From the NCBI GenBank assembly GCA_037349315.1, contig JBAIAC010000054.1, forward strand, positions 124,001 to 188,000: a stretch of DNA of 64,000 nt. Direction: 5' to 3'. The notes under the pieces are model-generated. The model was not told the origin of the DNA and did not search any database. It saw only the letters and a program-made list of their open reading frames with translations. Numbering within the stretch: position 1 is the stretch's first letter; every line of letters starts with the position of its first letter. Shown in pieces: positions 30,801 to 41,198 of the stretch. The DNA is from Chelydra serpentina (Eukaryota; Chordata; Testudines; Chelydridae). Position numbers and translations under genes: made by a program.

Positions 30801-33432
30801 CCCCTCCCGCTTCCCTCTCCCAATACGTCCATCTACCCACATACCCTGCCTCTCTCCTCCCCCCAACACTCTGACCCCTGCCCCTCCCTCTTCCCTCTCC
30901 CAATACCTCCATATACCCACCTGCCCTGCCTCTCTCCTCCCCCTCCCTGACCTTCTGACCCCTGCCCCTCCCCCTTCCCTGTCCCGATACCTCCATATAC
31001 CCACCTGCCCTGCCTCTCTCCTCCCCCCCGACCCTCTCACCCCTGCTCCTCCCCCTTCCCTCTCCCAATACGTCCATCTACCCACCTACCCTGCCTCTGT
31101 CCTCCTCCGCCGACCCTCTGACCCCTGCCCCTCCCCCTTCCATCTCCTAATGCATCCATCTACCCACCTGCCCTGCGTCTCTCCTCCCCCCCAGATGCTC
31201 TGACACCTGCCCCTCCCCCTGCCTATCCTAATGCGTCCATCTACCCACCTGCCCTGTCTCTCTCCTCCCACCCAACCCTCTGACTCCTGCCCCTCCCCCT
31301 TCTCTCCCCCAATACGTCCATCTAACCACGTACCCTGCATCTCTCCTCCCCCGCAAACATCTCACCCTTGCCCCTTCCCCTTCCCTCTCCTTATTTGTCC
31401 ATCTACCCACCTGCGATGCCTCTCTCCCCATCCCCCGACTCTCTGACACATGCCCCTCCACCTTCCCTCTCCTTATTTGTCCATCTACCCACCTGCCCTG
31501 CCTCTCTCTTCCCCCCGCGACCCTCTGACCCCTGCCCCTCCCCCTTCCCTATCCCAATACGTCCATCTACCCACGTGTCTGGCCTCTCTCCTCCCCCGCA
31601 GACCCTCTGATCCCTGCCCCTCCCGCTTCCCTCTCCCAATACGTCCATCTACCCACATACCCTGCCTCTCTCCTCCCCCCGACACTCTGACCCCTGCCCC
31701 TCCCTCTTCCCTCTCCCAATACCTCCATCTACCCACCTGCCCTGCCTCTCTCCTCCCCCTCCCTGACCTTCTGACCCCTGCCCCTCCCCCTTCCCTGTCC
31801 CGATACCTCCATATACCCACCTGCCCTGCCGCTCTCCTCCCCCCCGACCCTCTCACCCCTGCTCCTCCCCCTTCCCTCTCCCAATACGTCCATCTACCCA
31901 CCTACCCTGCCTCTCTCCTCCTCCGCCGACCCTCTGACCCCTGCCCCTCCCCCTTTCATCTCCTAATGCGTCCATCTACCCACCTGCCCTGCGTCTCTCC
32001 TCCCCCCGCAGATGCTCTGACACCTGCCCCTCCCCCTGCCTCTCCTAATGCGTCCCTACACACCTGCCCTGTCTCTCTCCTCCCCCCCAACCCTCTGACT
32101 CCTACCCTCCCCCTTCCCTCCCCAATACGTCCATCTAACCACGTGCCCTGCCTCTCTCCTCCCCCGCAAACATCTCACCCTTGCCCCTCCCCGTTCCCTC
32201 TCCTTATTTGTCCATCTACCCACCTACCCCACCTCTCTCCTCCCCCCCTGAACCTCTGACCCCTGCCCCTCCCCCTTCCCTCTCCTAGTACGTCCATCTA
32301 CCCACTTGCCCTGCCTCTCTCCTCCCCCCGACCTCTGATCCCTGCCCCTCCCCCTTCCCTCTCCCAATATCTCCATCTACCCACCTGCCCTGCCTCTCTC
32401 CGCCCCCCCGACGCTCTGACCCCTGCCCCTCCCCCTTCCCTCTCTCAATACGTCCATCTACCCACGTGCCCTGCCTCTCTCCTCCCCCTCAAACATCTCA
32501 CCCTTGCCCCTCCCCCTTCCCTCTCCTTATTTGTCCATTTACCCACCTGCCCCGCCTCTATCCTCCCCCCCGAACCTCTGATCCCTGACCCCCCTTCCCT
32601 CTCCCAATACGCCCATCTACCCACCTGCCCTGCCTCTCTCCTCCCCCCCAGACCCTCTGACCCCTGCCCCTCCCCCTTCCCGCTTCCAATACGTCCATCT
32701 ACCCATGTGCCCGGCCACTCTCCTCCCACCCAGACCCTCTGACGCCTGCCCCTCCCCCTTCCCTCTCCCAATACGTCCATTTACCCACCTGCCCTGCCTC
32801 TCTCCTCCCCCGCTACCCGCTGACCCCTGCCCCTCCCCCTTCCCTCTCCCAATACGTCCATATACCCACCTGCCCTTCCTCTTTTCTCCCCCCCGACCCT
32901 CTGATCCCTGCCCCTCCCCCTTCCCTCTCCCAATATCTCCATCTACCCACCTGCCCTGCCTCTCTCCGCCCCCCCGACGCTCTGACCCCTGCCCCTCCCC
33001 CTTCCCTCTCTCAATACGTCCATCTACCCACGTGCCCTGCCTCTCTCCTCCCCCTCAAACATCTCACCCTTGCCCCTCCCCCTTCCCTCTCCTTATTTGT
33101 CCATTTACCCACCTGCCCTGCCTCTCTCCTCCCCCCGACCCGCTGACCACTGCCCCTCTCCCTTCTCTCTCCCAATACGTCCATGTACCCACCTGTCCTG
33201 CCTCTCTTGTCCCCCCCGACCCTCTGACCCAGTGCCCCTCCCCCTTCCCTCTGCCAATACGTCCATCAACCCACCTTCCCTGCCTCTCTCCTCCCCCCCG
33301 ACCGCTGCCACTCCCCCTTCCCTCTCCCAGTACGTCCATCTACCCACCTGCCCCGCCTCTCTCCTCCCCCCTACCCTCTGACCCCTGACCCTCCCCCCTT
33401 CCCTCTCCCATTACGTCCATCTACCCACCTGC
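27841..33432. repeat. GC-rich minisatellite, about 68 units of 81-83 bp
   Basis: Tandem units each contain CCCAATACGTCCATCTACCC, CACCTGCCCTGCCTCTCTCC and CCTCTGACCCCTGCCCCTCC with point changes and one- or two-base indels. The plus strand is strongly C-rich. A higher-order period of about 816 bp (ten units) is superimposed between about 29.5 and 32.2 kb. The array ends about 470 bp before a B30.2 pseudo-exon, where an intron would lie. Frames on both strands stay open for up to 269 codons only because stops are rare in this composition. Confidence 0.95.
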
Positions 33433-33903
33433 CATGACTCTCTCCTCCTCCTCCCTGACCCTCAGCTCCGTGTCTGCCCCTTTTCCCTTTCCCTCCTCCT
33501 CCTTTCACTCCCTCTCCTGGCACAGAGCCCTCCCCTCCCCCTTCCACTCCTTTTGTTGGCCCCTTTCCCCCTTCTGTCCCCTGGAACCTGCCCCTCCCTT
33601 CACGCCCCCGTCCTCCTGCTGCCATCCCCTAGCCCCCCATTGGCTTCTGCCTGCCCCTCCCTTTTCCACTCCCAGTATCAGCATGTCCCCTCCCCTACCC
33701 CTCCCCCACTGACACCTTCCCACCCCTCCCCCGCTTCTCCTGTCCTTCCACCTCATCGTCTCCCCAAATGCAGACTGGCCCTGAGTCCCCTCAGATAACA
33801 CCCCCTCCCCCCCCACAGCGATTAACAGGGACGCAGGTTACTTTCCCTTTGATCCCAGTGACCAGCCCCTGCCCCGGCTCTGACTCTGTGACTCACTCCC
33901 CAG
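33433..33903 (+). other. Pyrimidine-rich intron-like sequence upstream of the B30.2 exon
   Basis: Continuous C/T-rich DNA ending CTCTGTGACTCACTCCCCAG, a good splice acceptor. The equivalent in the right arm is 57.90-58.52 kb. Confidence 0.6.
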
Positions 33904-34244
33904 TGGCCATGACTCTGGATCCAGACACGGCAAATCCCGACCTCGTCCTGTCTGAGGATCGGAAACGTGGGAGACACGGAGACACACGCTAGGATCTGCC
34001 CGACAACCCTGAGAGATTTCAGCCTTGTCCCTGTGTCCTGGGCGCTGAGGGGTTCGCGGGCGGGAGGCGTTACTGGGAGGTGGAGGCGGGAGACAAGCCT
34101 GGATGGGCTCTGGGGGTTTGCAGGGAATCTGTGAGCAGGAAGGGGCAGGTCACACTCACACCTAGGAATGGATACTGGGCCATGTGGCTGAGGGATGGGG
34201 GATACAAGGCCCTCACCTCCCCCATGACCCCCTCCCACCTTTGA
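33904..34244 (+). pseudogene. B30.2 (PRY-SPRY) exon, left arm, broken
   Basis: After the acceptor the frame gives the PRY block [17 protein letters not shown] and the SPRY start [37 protein letters not shown] and [15 protein letters not shown]. This is the ligand-binding domain of butyrophilin and TRIM proteins. A TAG stop interrupts it at about 33990, where the family has GDTRQD. A TGA at 34242-34244 follows, and the second half of SPRY is missing. The right-arm copy has the second defect but not the first. Confidence 0.9.
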
Positions 34245-34953
34245 TGCAGATGAGGCTTGGGGAGTTGCCTTAATCCTATCACACTTGTAAGGAGGGGTCT
34301 AGGTGTGTCTCCCACCGCCCTTCACTGCTCTCTGCAAGTCTTTTTTCTGGTCAGTTTTGGCTCAAGCAGAGGCTGGGGAGGAGTCCTTCATGAGTCAGAC
34401 CTGCCGGATACTGCACCCTGGTTCCCCAAGAACACAGAGCTGACTGGTAGCACATCCTAATTGCTCTGGTCTTTCTTCACCATCTTCTGAAATGCTCTGT
34501 AAAAATGATTGATTGAACAGAGTATGAGGGAGGCGCATCACATGGTATTGCTAGTGTGACCTGGCATTCCATATACTTTACCAAACTCTGCTTCTGATAT
34601 GAATATGTCATAACTGAGGTATGCTTTATACAAGATGGTTCATGTGAGATATCATGGATTTACTGCATATGATTATCCCATTTGTATGCATGGATCATTT
34701 TTGTCGATGAAATTAGGAATCTTGACCTGTGTGTCTGTTTCATATTTGCTGCTTTGGGTGACTCCCACTGCTAACACTTCTGGGACTACAAGGGCTTGAT
34801 GGCCCATCAGCAAGAGACAATGGACTGTGAAAGAACTTAGTCTTCCTGGGAACTTGTGGGTCAGCCTGTGAAGAATGGCTCCATGGGGCCCTATAGAGTC
34901 AGCTGACCTGGTCACCTGATACTAAGGCCTTGTCTACCCTAGCACTTTACTGC
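34245..34953. repeat. Left-arm unique segment, mirrored at 55.52-57.55 kb
   Basis: Reverse complement of the right arm apart from the CR1 insertion there. No gene is recognised. Confidence 0.75.
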
Positions 34954-35757
34954 TGTCAGGGTTCCCTCCCCACTCTGAACTCTAGGGTACAGATGTGGGG
35001 ACCTGCATGAAAGCCCCCTAAGCTTATTTTTACCAGCTTAGGTTAAAAACGTCCCCACGGCACAAATCCTTTGTCCTTGGACGGTACGCTGCCACCACCA
35101 AGTGATTTAACAAAGAACCAGGGGAAAGGACCACTTGAAGTTCCTCTTCCCCCAAAATATCCCCCCAAGCCCTTATACCCTCTTTTCTGGGGAGGCTTGA
35201 GAATAATAGCCTAAACAATTGGTTACAAAGTGATCAAAGACCCAATCCCCTGTGTCTTAGAACAATAGAAAAATCTGTCAGGTTCTTAAAAGAAGGATTT
35301 TATTAAAAAAAGAAAGGTAAAAATCATCTCTGTAAAATCAGGATGGAAAATAACTTTACAGGGTAATCAGATTCAAAAGACAGAGGATTCCCCTCTAGGC
35401 AAAATTTTAAAGTTACCGAAAACAGGAATAAACCTCTCTCTTAGCACAGGGAAAATTCACAAGCAAAACAAAAGATAACCTAATATGCCTTGCCTGGCTT
35501 AATAACACTTGTTGCAATATTGGAGAGTTGGTTTAGGATGGTTTGGAGGAGATGGGTTTCTCTCTGGCCCCTCTCAGTCCCAATAGAGAACACACACACC
35601 AACAAAGAGCACAAACAAAAGCCTTCCCCCTCCCCCATTTGAAAATATTTTCTTTTCTCATTGGTCCTTTTGGTTAGGTGCCAGCCATGTTATTTGAGCT
35701 TAACCCCTTACAGGTAAGGAGGAATTCTAGGCTACTCTTAGCTGTATGGTTATGATA
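34954..35757 (-). mobile_element. Solo LTR, left arm (family of Gypsy element 3)
   Basis: Starts TGTCAGGGTTCCCTCCCCAC and ends GGTTATGATA, flanked by ACTGC at 34949-34953 and 35758-35762. Much of it matches the LTR at 60031-60841, for example CCTAAGCTTATTTTTACCAG. No internal sequence is present, so it formed by LTR-LTR recombination. Confidence 0.9.
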
Positions 35758-35824
35758 ACTGCGCTGCAACTGTCTGTGCTCAGGGGTGTGAAAAAACACC
35801 TCCCTCCCGCATGCAGCAAGTTAC

Positions 35825-36090
35825 AGCCAGGGCCGGCTCCAGGCACCAGCCGACCAAGCACATGCTTGGGGCAGCACCTTCTAAGGGGCGGCCAATCTTG
35901 CGGGGGGCAGCCCTTGGGTGTTTTTTGTTTTGCTTGGTTTCGGTGTGGTGGCGCTCGGGCGGGGGGGGGGTTGTTTTTTTGTTTTTGTTTTGGTGGGGTG
36001 GCACTGGGGGGGTTGTTTAGGTGGGGCAGTGCTGTGGGGGTTGTTTCAGCGGGGCGGTGCTGGGGGCGTTGTTTCAATGGGCCGGTACTC
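35825..36090. mobile_element. MITE-like repeat, left arm
   Basis: Begins CAGGGCCGGCTCCAGGCACC, a common non-autonomous hAT-type start, and contains repeated GGGGCGGTGCTGGGGG units. Partner at about 54.43-54.65 kb in reverse. Confidence 0.5.
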
Positions 36091-36871
36091 AGGGGAATTT
36101 AAACCACTTCAGTTACGCTGGTATAACTCCCCGGATTGACGCTCCTATTCTGGAATAAGTGCGTCTCCAGTGTAACTGAAGCCATTGAATTATCCCCGTA
36201 TCACAGTTCCAGTACAGCTGGTGAAACGTCCAACAAGCAGTACATTTCTCTATTTTATATCATTGACGCCCTCAGTATAAAGCTCCCTTCCCCAAAAGAG
36301 ACCAAAAAGAGCATATCTCAAACATGGGGATTTTTCTGCAGCCAGGACAGCCTCCTGGGCAGAGATGCAGGTGGGGGGAAAGCAGCAGCCCCTCCCTGCA
36401 GTGTCCAGCTTTTGCTCCTGGATGCACTGTCTTGGTGTTTGCTGGCGCTGCCAGCCGGGGATCAGCGTCATCTACTGCCCAGCCTCCTGGGGGCTCCGGG
36501 CAGCACATCTGCAGGCATGTGGGGCTGGGGTGTGTTCTTGACAGGTAGAACCATTCAACTGCTGCAGGCAGCTGGTGAGTTCCCAGCTCACCTACCAGGG
36601 GGCTGAAAGGCTCTGGGGGGAGACTTTGGGTTTCAGCTTGCCGGGGCTCCAGGAGTACAGAGATTGAATTCACCCAAAGCAACTGACGTGTCGCTTTCTG
36701 CCGGGTGTCATGATGTTTAGATTGGCAGGAATTCTTGCTGTTCAGCTATGGACACAGGTGCACAACTGCACAGCAGTGAGTGTGCTGGGGACGCTGGTCT
36801 GGGCAAACAACGGGAAGTGAGAACTCACTGAGTACAGAACTATAATGCAGTGAGAAAAACTCAGCAGCCAA
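36091..36871. repeat. Arm-specific sequence without recognised gene
   Basis: Mirrored at 53.66-54.43 kb. Open frames of 136-199 codons on both strands are conserved between arms only because the DNA is duplicated; no domain is seen. Confidence 0.5.
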
Positions 36872-36953
36872 GTAGTTGTGGCCGAGTGGTTAAGGTGCTG
36901 GAATAAAACTCTTTGGGGATCAACTTGTGCAGGACTGAATCCTGTTGACTATG
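36872..36953 (+). pseudogene. tRNA-Ser pseudogene, left arm
   Basis: 82 bp. The 5' half GTAGTTGTGGCCGAGTGGTT and 3' half ending GACTATG match class II tRNA-Ser, including variable-arm length. The anticodon stem CTGGA/TCTTT does not pair and the loop ATAAAAC has no Ser anticodon. Confidence 0.8.
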
Positions 36954-37564
36954 GAAGTGTGAGAGTGATCTCATGCCTGCAATTTCAGTGCCTGAGCATT
37001 CACAGTGCCAACAGGAGCCAGATCTTGGCTCACGCTTAGGGCTTGTCTCTGCTTACTGGGGGATTGATTTGGGGTGATGAATCCACCGTGGGGTTGATTT
37101 AGTGGGTCAAGTGCAGACCTGCTAACTTGACCACCTGATCACTCTCCTCTTCTCCACCAAAACAAGGAGCATAAGGTAAGTCATAGGAAACTCTCCTGTC
37201 GACCTGACAAGGCCATAGGTTGACCTAAGCTATGTTATTCACGTAGCTGGAGCTGTGTAATTTAGGTCACTTTAGCCCCATAGTGTACACCTGCCCTTAG
37301 GCTCTCTACACTTATTGTAGCACTTTGCAGCAGACAGTCACTGCAGCGATGGGAGGTGTTTTCCCATCACTGTAGTAGTCAGGTTGAGAGAGAGAGAGGT
37401 AGCTATGCAGTTAAGTGTCCAGAATACATCAGCCCAGCTCCAGCACCAGCCTAGTGCCCCAGACCCCTCCCAGCACCAGAGTGCGCTGTGTGGCCCCAGT
37501 CACCCCAGAACCGGAGCACGGAGACGTCAGGCTAAGGGGCCCTGAAAGAGAACGAGATTGTCAC
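36954..37564. repeat. tRNA-Ser flank and MITE-like repeat
   Basis: CTTAGGGCTTGTCTCTGCTT...GTGTACACCTGCCC suggests a MITE with mirrored ends. The segment is repeated in reverse at 52.9-53.57 kb. Confidence 0.5.
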
Positions 37565-37638
37565 CATCCCTGGGTGGGCTCGAACCACCATCCTCTCAAT
37601 TAACAGCCGAACGCGCTGACCCATTGCGTCACAGAGAC
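37565..37638 (-). pseudogene. tRNA-Asn (GTT), probably inactive, left arm
   Basis: 74 bp, minus strand. Anticodon GTT is kept, but the 3' anticodon stem reads TTGAG against TTCGG and the acceptor carries a GT pair. D-arm GACGCAATGGGTCAGCGC has one altered stem base. Confidence 0.75.
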
Positions 37639-37763
37639 ACATAGATGCAAATCTGCTGTTTCCAAGGCTGCTCCCTCCCAGCCAGTGTATCTGCCTGCCA
37701 GCGCTAGAGCTCACACGGTCCAGATGCTGGAGGCCGGGTACTGGATATGGCAGGTGAAGAGGC

Positions 37764-37834
37764 AGCAGAGTGCCGCAGGGGCAGCGTGCTGGCCTATAAA
37801 TCAGAGGTCGCTGGATTGAAACCATCCTCTGCTA
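37764..37834 (+). pseudogene. Initiator tRNA-Met-derived pseudogene, left arm
   Basis: 71 bp with full acceptor stem AGCAGAG...CTCTGCTA and iMet-type T arm. One base is lost in the anticodon stem and the loop reads CCTATAAA, so CAT has become TAT. Confidence 0.75.
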
Positions 37835-38329
37835 GGCATGTGCTTCTTTCTTTTTGCTCTGGGCCTCCAAGTGAGGCAGCGACCAGCAGAGCGCCAAGAG
37901 CCTAGGCCATGAGGCAAGAAGTGGATGAGGCGGTGGCCTGCCAGGGAGCTCCCCGGCCACTCAATACTACAGTGAACTGAAACCCAGAACCAGCCAAAAT
38001 GTCATTTTGGGAAATAAACTGCGTTTGCTGAGCACCCAGGTAGCAAAGGCAGCTCCATGCAAATACAGTCTGCTCCTGAAGTCCTTTCTCCAGATTGTCA
38101 CGAGATGTTGGGTCTGCTTCCAATAATACTAATAACTATTAAACTGCCCTTTACCATTGTCATAAATAGCGGGGGAAGGGTAGCAACCTTTATGTCTGCA
38201 GTAGCATAAAATCCCTCCTTGGCAGCTGTACTTAGCACCCACCAGCAGCCAGCTCTCCCCTCCCCCCAGCTCCTCCCACCTGCCTGGTGCCCCCACCAAT
38301 TGACACCTCCCCGACCCCGGGGAGCAAGT

Positions 38330-38500
38330 GTTTCCCCTGGAGCAGGAGAGACACCCGGTGGCCAGTCGGGGTAATACACAGACTCTTCCCTCTAAAGCAG
38401 CACCGACACCCGGTGGCCAGTCGGGGTAATGCACAGACACTTTCCCCTGGAGCAGCAGCGGCACCCGGTGGCCAGTCGGGGTAATGCACAGACTCTTTCG
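38330..38500 (+). repeat. 52-bp minisatellite, 3 copies, left arm
   Basis: Units contain ACACCCGGTGGCCAGTCGGG followed by GTAATGCACAGACTCTTTCC and a CCTGGAGCAGCAGC spacer. The same unit recurs at 39.95, 40.25, 41.99, 50.16, 50.49 and 52.00 kb. Confidence 0.9.
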
Positions 38501-38562
38501 TAGAATCATAGAATCTCAGGGTTGGAAGGGACCTCAGGAGGTCATCTAGTCCAACCCCCTGC
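38500..38562 (-). mobile_element. CR1/Cry tail fragment, left arm
   Basis: ATCATAGAATCTCAGGGTTG to CCAACCCCCTGC is the reverse of the shared CR1/SINE 3' tail. Partner at about 51.93-51.99 kb. Confidence 0.8.
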
Positions 38563-38884
38563 TATTATCCAATCATGCTTCCTCCCTTTTATAAATTTCC
38601 TGAAGACCCGGAGCCTCCCACATTCAAGGCAAAAAACCCTCCCATTCCACTCCTGATGTCACTATCTGGAGTCTTGCCTTTCCCAAACTTTCCTGCCAAG
38701 TGTCTGGGTATAAAAAGGAGTGTTTCAGCCTAAAATGAATTGCCTTTTCCCCGGTGCTGTCCAGCTGATGGGGAGTTTAGTCATCAGCTCCTTGCCCTGA
38801 GAAAAGCTCCCTCGGAATGCTCCGATGTATGTACCTGTACATAATCTTTTATAGTGTATGCTAACAAGAACATAACCTATAGGG

Positions 38885-39183
38885 CAGTGGTCCCCAACCT
38901 TTCTGTGGCCAAGAGCACATTCATCCGTTCATCAGAGTGTGGTGGCAGCGACACTTCTCGGCGGCATTTCGGTGGCGACGCTTCTCCGCCGGAAGCGCTC
39001 CTCGGCGGCATTTCGGCGAAAGCTTCTCCGCCGGAAGCGCTCCTCGGTGGGATTTCAGTGGCCATGCTTCTCCGGGGGATGCTCCTCTCCTCTTCCTTCC
39101 TTGGTGCCGGCCCTGACGGCGGGCGCACATAAATGCCCTGGCGGGTGCCGTGACACCCACGGGCACCACGTTGGGGACCACTG
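38885..39183. mobile_element. hAT-type MITE, left arm
   Basis: 299 bp, ends CAGTGGTCCCCAAC and GTTGGGGACCACTG. Target duplications CTATAGGG / CTCTAGGG differ by one base. The interior is built from repeats of GGAAGCGCTCCTCGGCGG. The same insertion is in the right arm. Confidence 0.9.
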
Positions 39184-39699
39184 CTCTAGGGACTCCGAGT
39201 GGGTCAGCATCACAAGCTCTACTGAGTCACCAATTCTCCTAATTTCAACAATCTGCTCACTATTTCAAGCCATTGCTAGTATTTCTAGCCATAACAACAA
39301 TATATCGGGGCACCTAAAGCCGAGATCACTCTTCATTCACTCTCCTCCATAAATTTCTCTTTCATCCTTTCAACCTGATTCATATACTACAAGAATGCAG
39401 GTCTCTGAGTTTCACTCACAAAGGCTTAAGATTATTCCTAGTTATGTGATGTTTGGGTTTCAAATGGCAGCAGCTGAACATACAAAATAGCTGGCCACAG
39501 TAAGGTAAAGTCCTTGGGTACATGCAAGTTCTATGGCAACAGGGGCTGGGAAAGCCAATGGAAGAGAGAGAGAGATCGCAGCAGAGACAGGGGAGGAGTA
39601 AAAGTGCCAAGAGGGGAAGCAGTTGGAGAGAAGCTTTGAGTGCAGAGTGCAAACATGACAGCTGAGTGTCGTAAGTACCCAGATAGCATAATGTGAGCT
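39184..39699. repeat. Left-arm segment without recognised gene
   Basis: Mirrored at 50.80-51.31 kb. An open frame on the minus strand (39531-39749) is kept in both arms but has no known motif. Confidence 0.4.
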
Positions 39700-39764
39700 G
39701 GTCCCCTGGTCAAACAGTCAAGACTCTGATTCTTATCATCTGAGTTCAAAACTCGGTAGAACCT
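39700..39764 (+). pseudogene. tRNA-Gln-like pseudogene, left arm
   Basis: Starts GGTCCCCTGG, keeps box B as GAGTTCAAAACTCGG and ends TAGAACCT, as in tRNA-Gln. At 65 bp it is short; the anticodon arm is deleted in part and cannot fold. Confidence 0.6.
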
Positions 39765-39944
39765 CCTGTATCTGTGCTGGCTTCTGGAAAAGCTCTGGAG
39801 CGCAATATGCTAAGCTTCCCCTTTCTTGCGTGTGCAAGAGTGAGTCTTTGCCCTCCTGCTGGGTGACTCATGCCTACCGGAGCCCGTTCTTTGGTCACGA
39901 TGGCTTGACATGATGGCTGCAATGGATTGGAACCCAGAACTACA

Positions 39945-40300
39945 GACTTTTTCCATTGGAGCAGCAGCGACACTGGGTGGCCAGTCAGGGTAATGCACAG
40001 ACTCTTTCCCCTGGAGCAGCAGTGGCACCCGGTGGCCAGTTGGGGTAAAACAGTTCCTTTCAATTAATTAGCCTCTTAACATGGCTATAGACACTCCCAC
40101 CTTTTCATGTTTCTCTGCGTGTATAAATATCTGATTACTGTATGTTCCATTCCATGCATCCGATGAAGTGGGTTCTTAACCCATAAAAGCTTATGCTGAA
40201 ATAAATTTGTTAGTGACACAGGTATTTTTCTTGTTTTCTCTTTGCACAGACTCTTCCCCCTGCAGCAACAGCGACACCCGGTGGCCTGTCAGAGTATGAC
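39945..40300 (+). repeat. 52-bp minisatellite units and simple DNA, left arm
   Basis: Two units at about 39955-40050 and one at about 40250-40300 (ACACCCGGTGGCCTGTCAGA). A short AT-rich block lies between. Confidence 0.75.
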
Positions 40301-40367
40301 ACAAAGAGTGTTTCCCAAAGAGGAGGAGTAACAAGCTGTGGCCAGCAGGGGCAGTGCCAGCCTCTAC

Positions 40368-40599
40368 CCCAGGGATCTCAAACTGAAATCACCACGAGGG
40401 CCGCATGAGAACTAGGAAATTGGCCCGAGGCCGCATCACTGAAACCTTTTCATACAATGATACAAAAGTATGATCAAACATGAAAAAAAGAAGCGTAATA
40501 TAGTATTCTAGTAAAAGTCACTGGATTAACTTTTTAAAAACTGTAATGCCAAGATGGGTTTTAATAAAATACAAACACTCAGTAATGTTTGGAGCTTGG
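40368..40599. mobile_element. hAT-type MITE, left arm, truncated at the repeat breakpoint
   Basis: Begins CAGGGATCTCAAACTGAAAT with CTCTACCC before it, matching the complete right-arm copy 49817-50103. It stops at 40599 inside the element, so the inverted repeat breakpoint lies here. Confidence 0.85.
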
Positions 40600-40928
40600 G
40601 GACTCGGGTTTAATCCAAGTGTAAAATCTGACAGCCACACGGAGCTCTCTAGCATCCCGAGAGCCTCCCTAGTGCTCTCCCGCAGCAGCCGCCTGCCGGT
40701 GTGGGTGGGAAAAGGGGACGAGGACGCACTGCTGCCTCAGGCCAGGACAAGAGCCCTCACCACACCCAGGCCTGTCTCTTGCCTTGAGCCCAGGCAGCCA
40801 GAGGGGCCGGGGAGCTCCCTGGCAGGCCACCGCCTCAGCCACCTCTTGCCTCATGGCCTAGGCTCTTGGCGCTCTGCTGGTCGCCGCCTCGCTTGAAGGC
40901 CCAGAGCAAAAAGAAAGAAGCACATGCC
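40600..40928 (+). repeat. tRNA-cassette leader, copy D
   Basis: GGACTCGGGTTTAATCCAAG then ACAGCCACACGGAGCTC; closely related to 47.99-48.34 kb in reverse and to 6.2-6.65 kb. Confidence 0.75.
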
Positions 40929-40999
40929 TAGCAGAGGATGGTTTCGATCCATCAACATCTGCTTTATAGGCCAGCAGGTGTCTCCGGCGGCACTCTGCT
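40929..40999 (-). pseudogene. Initiator tRNA-Met-derived pseudogene, copy D
   Basis: 71 bp with intact acceptor stem and exact iMet T arm (GATGGATCGAAACCATC). The anticodon loop carries TAT, one base is missing in the stem, and the D arm is disrupted. Confidence 0.75.
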
Positions 41000-41124
41000 G
41001 CCTCTTTACTTGCCATATCCAGTACCCAGCCTCCAGCATCCGGACCGTGTGAGCTCTAGCGCTGGCAGGCAGATGCGCCGGCTGGGAGGCAGCAGCCTTG
41101 GTAACAGCAGACTTGTATCTATGT

Positions 41125-41198
41125 GTCTCTGTGGCACAATGGGTCAGCGCGTTCGGCTGTTAACCAAGCGGATGGTGGTTCGAGCCCACCCAGGGATG
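41125..41198 (+). pseudogene. tRNA-Asn (GTT), copy D, degenerate
   Basis: 74 bp. Anticodon GTT and T arm GGTGG-TTCGAGC-CCACC are intact. The anticodon 3' strand CCAAG against TTCGG has a mismatch and a wobble, and the D stem has A12-C23. Possibly weakly functional. Confidence 0.7.

Noticed and set aside
27805..33388. Many Pro/Ser/Tyr-rich or Gly/Arg-rich open frames across the minisatellite, up to 269 codons
   Set aside because: The unit is 81-83 bp with indels, so frames drift. Frames are open on both strands at once because the composition lacks stops. No start context, splice sites or domain.
27841..33432. CRISPR-like regular spacing
   Set aside because: The repeat is a contiguous minisatellite without unique spacers, and the DNA is vertebrate.
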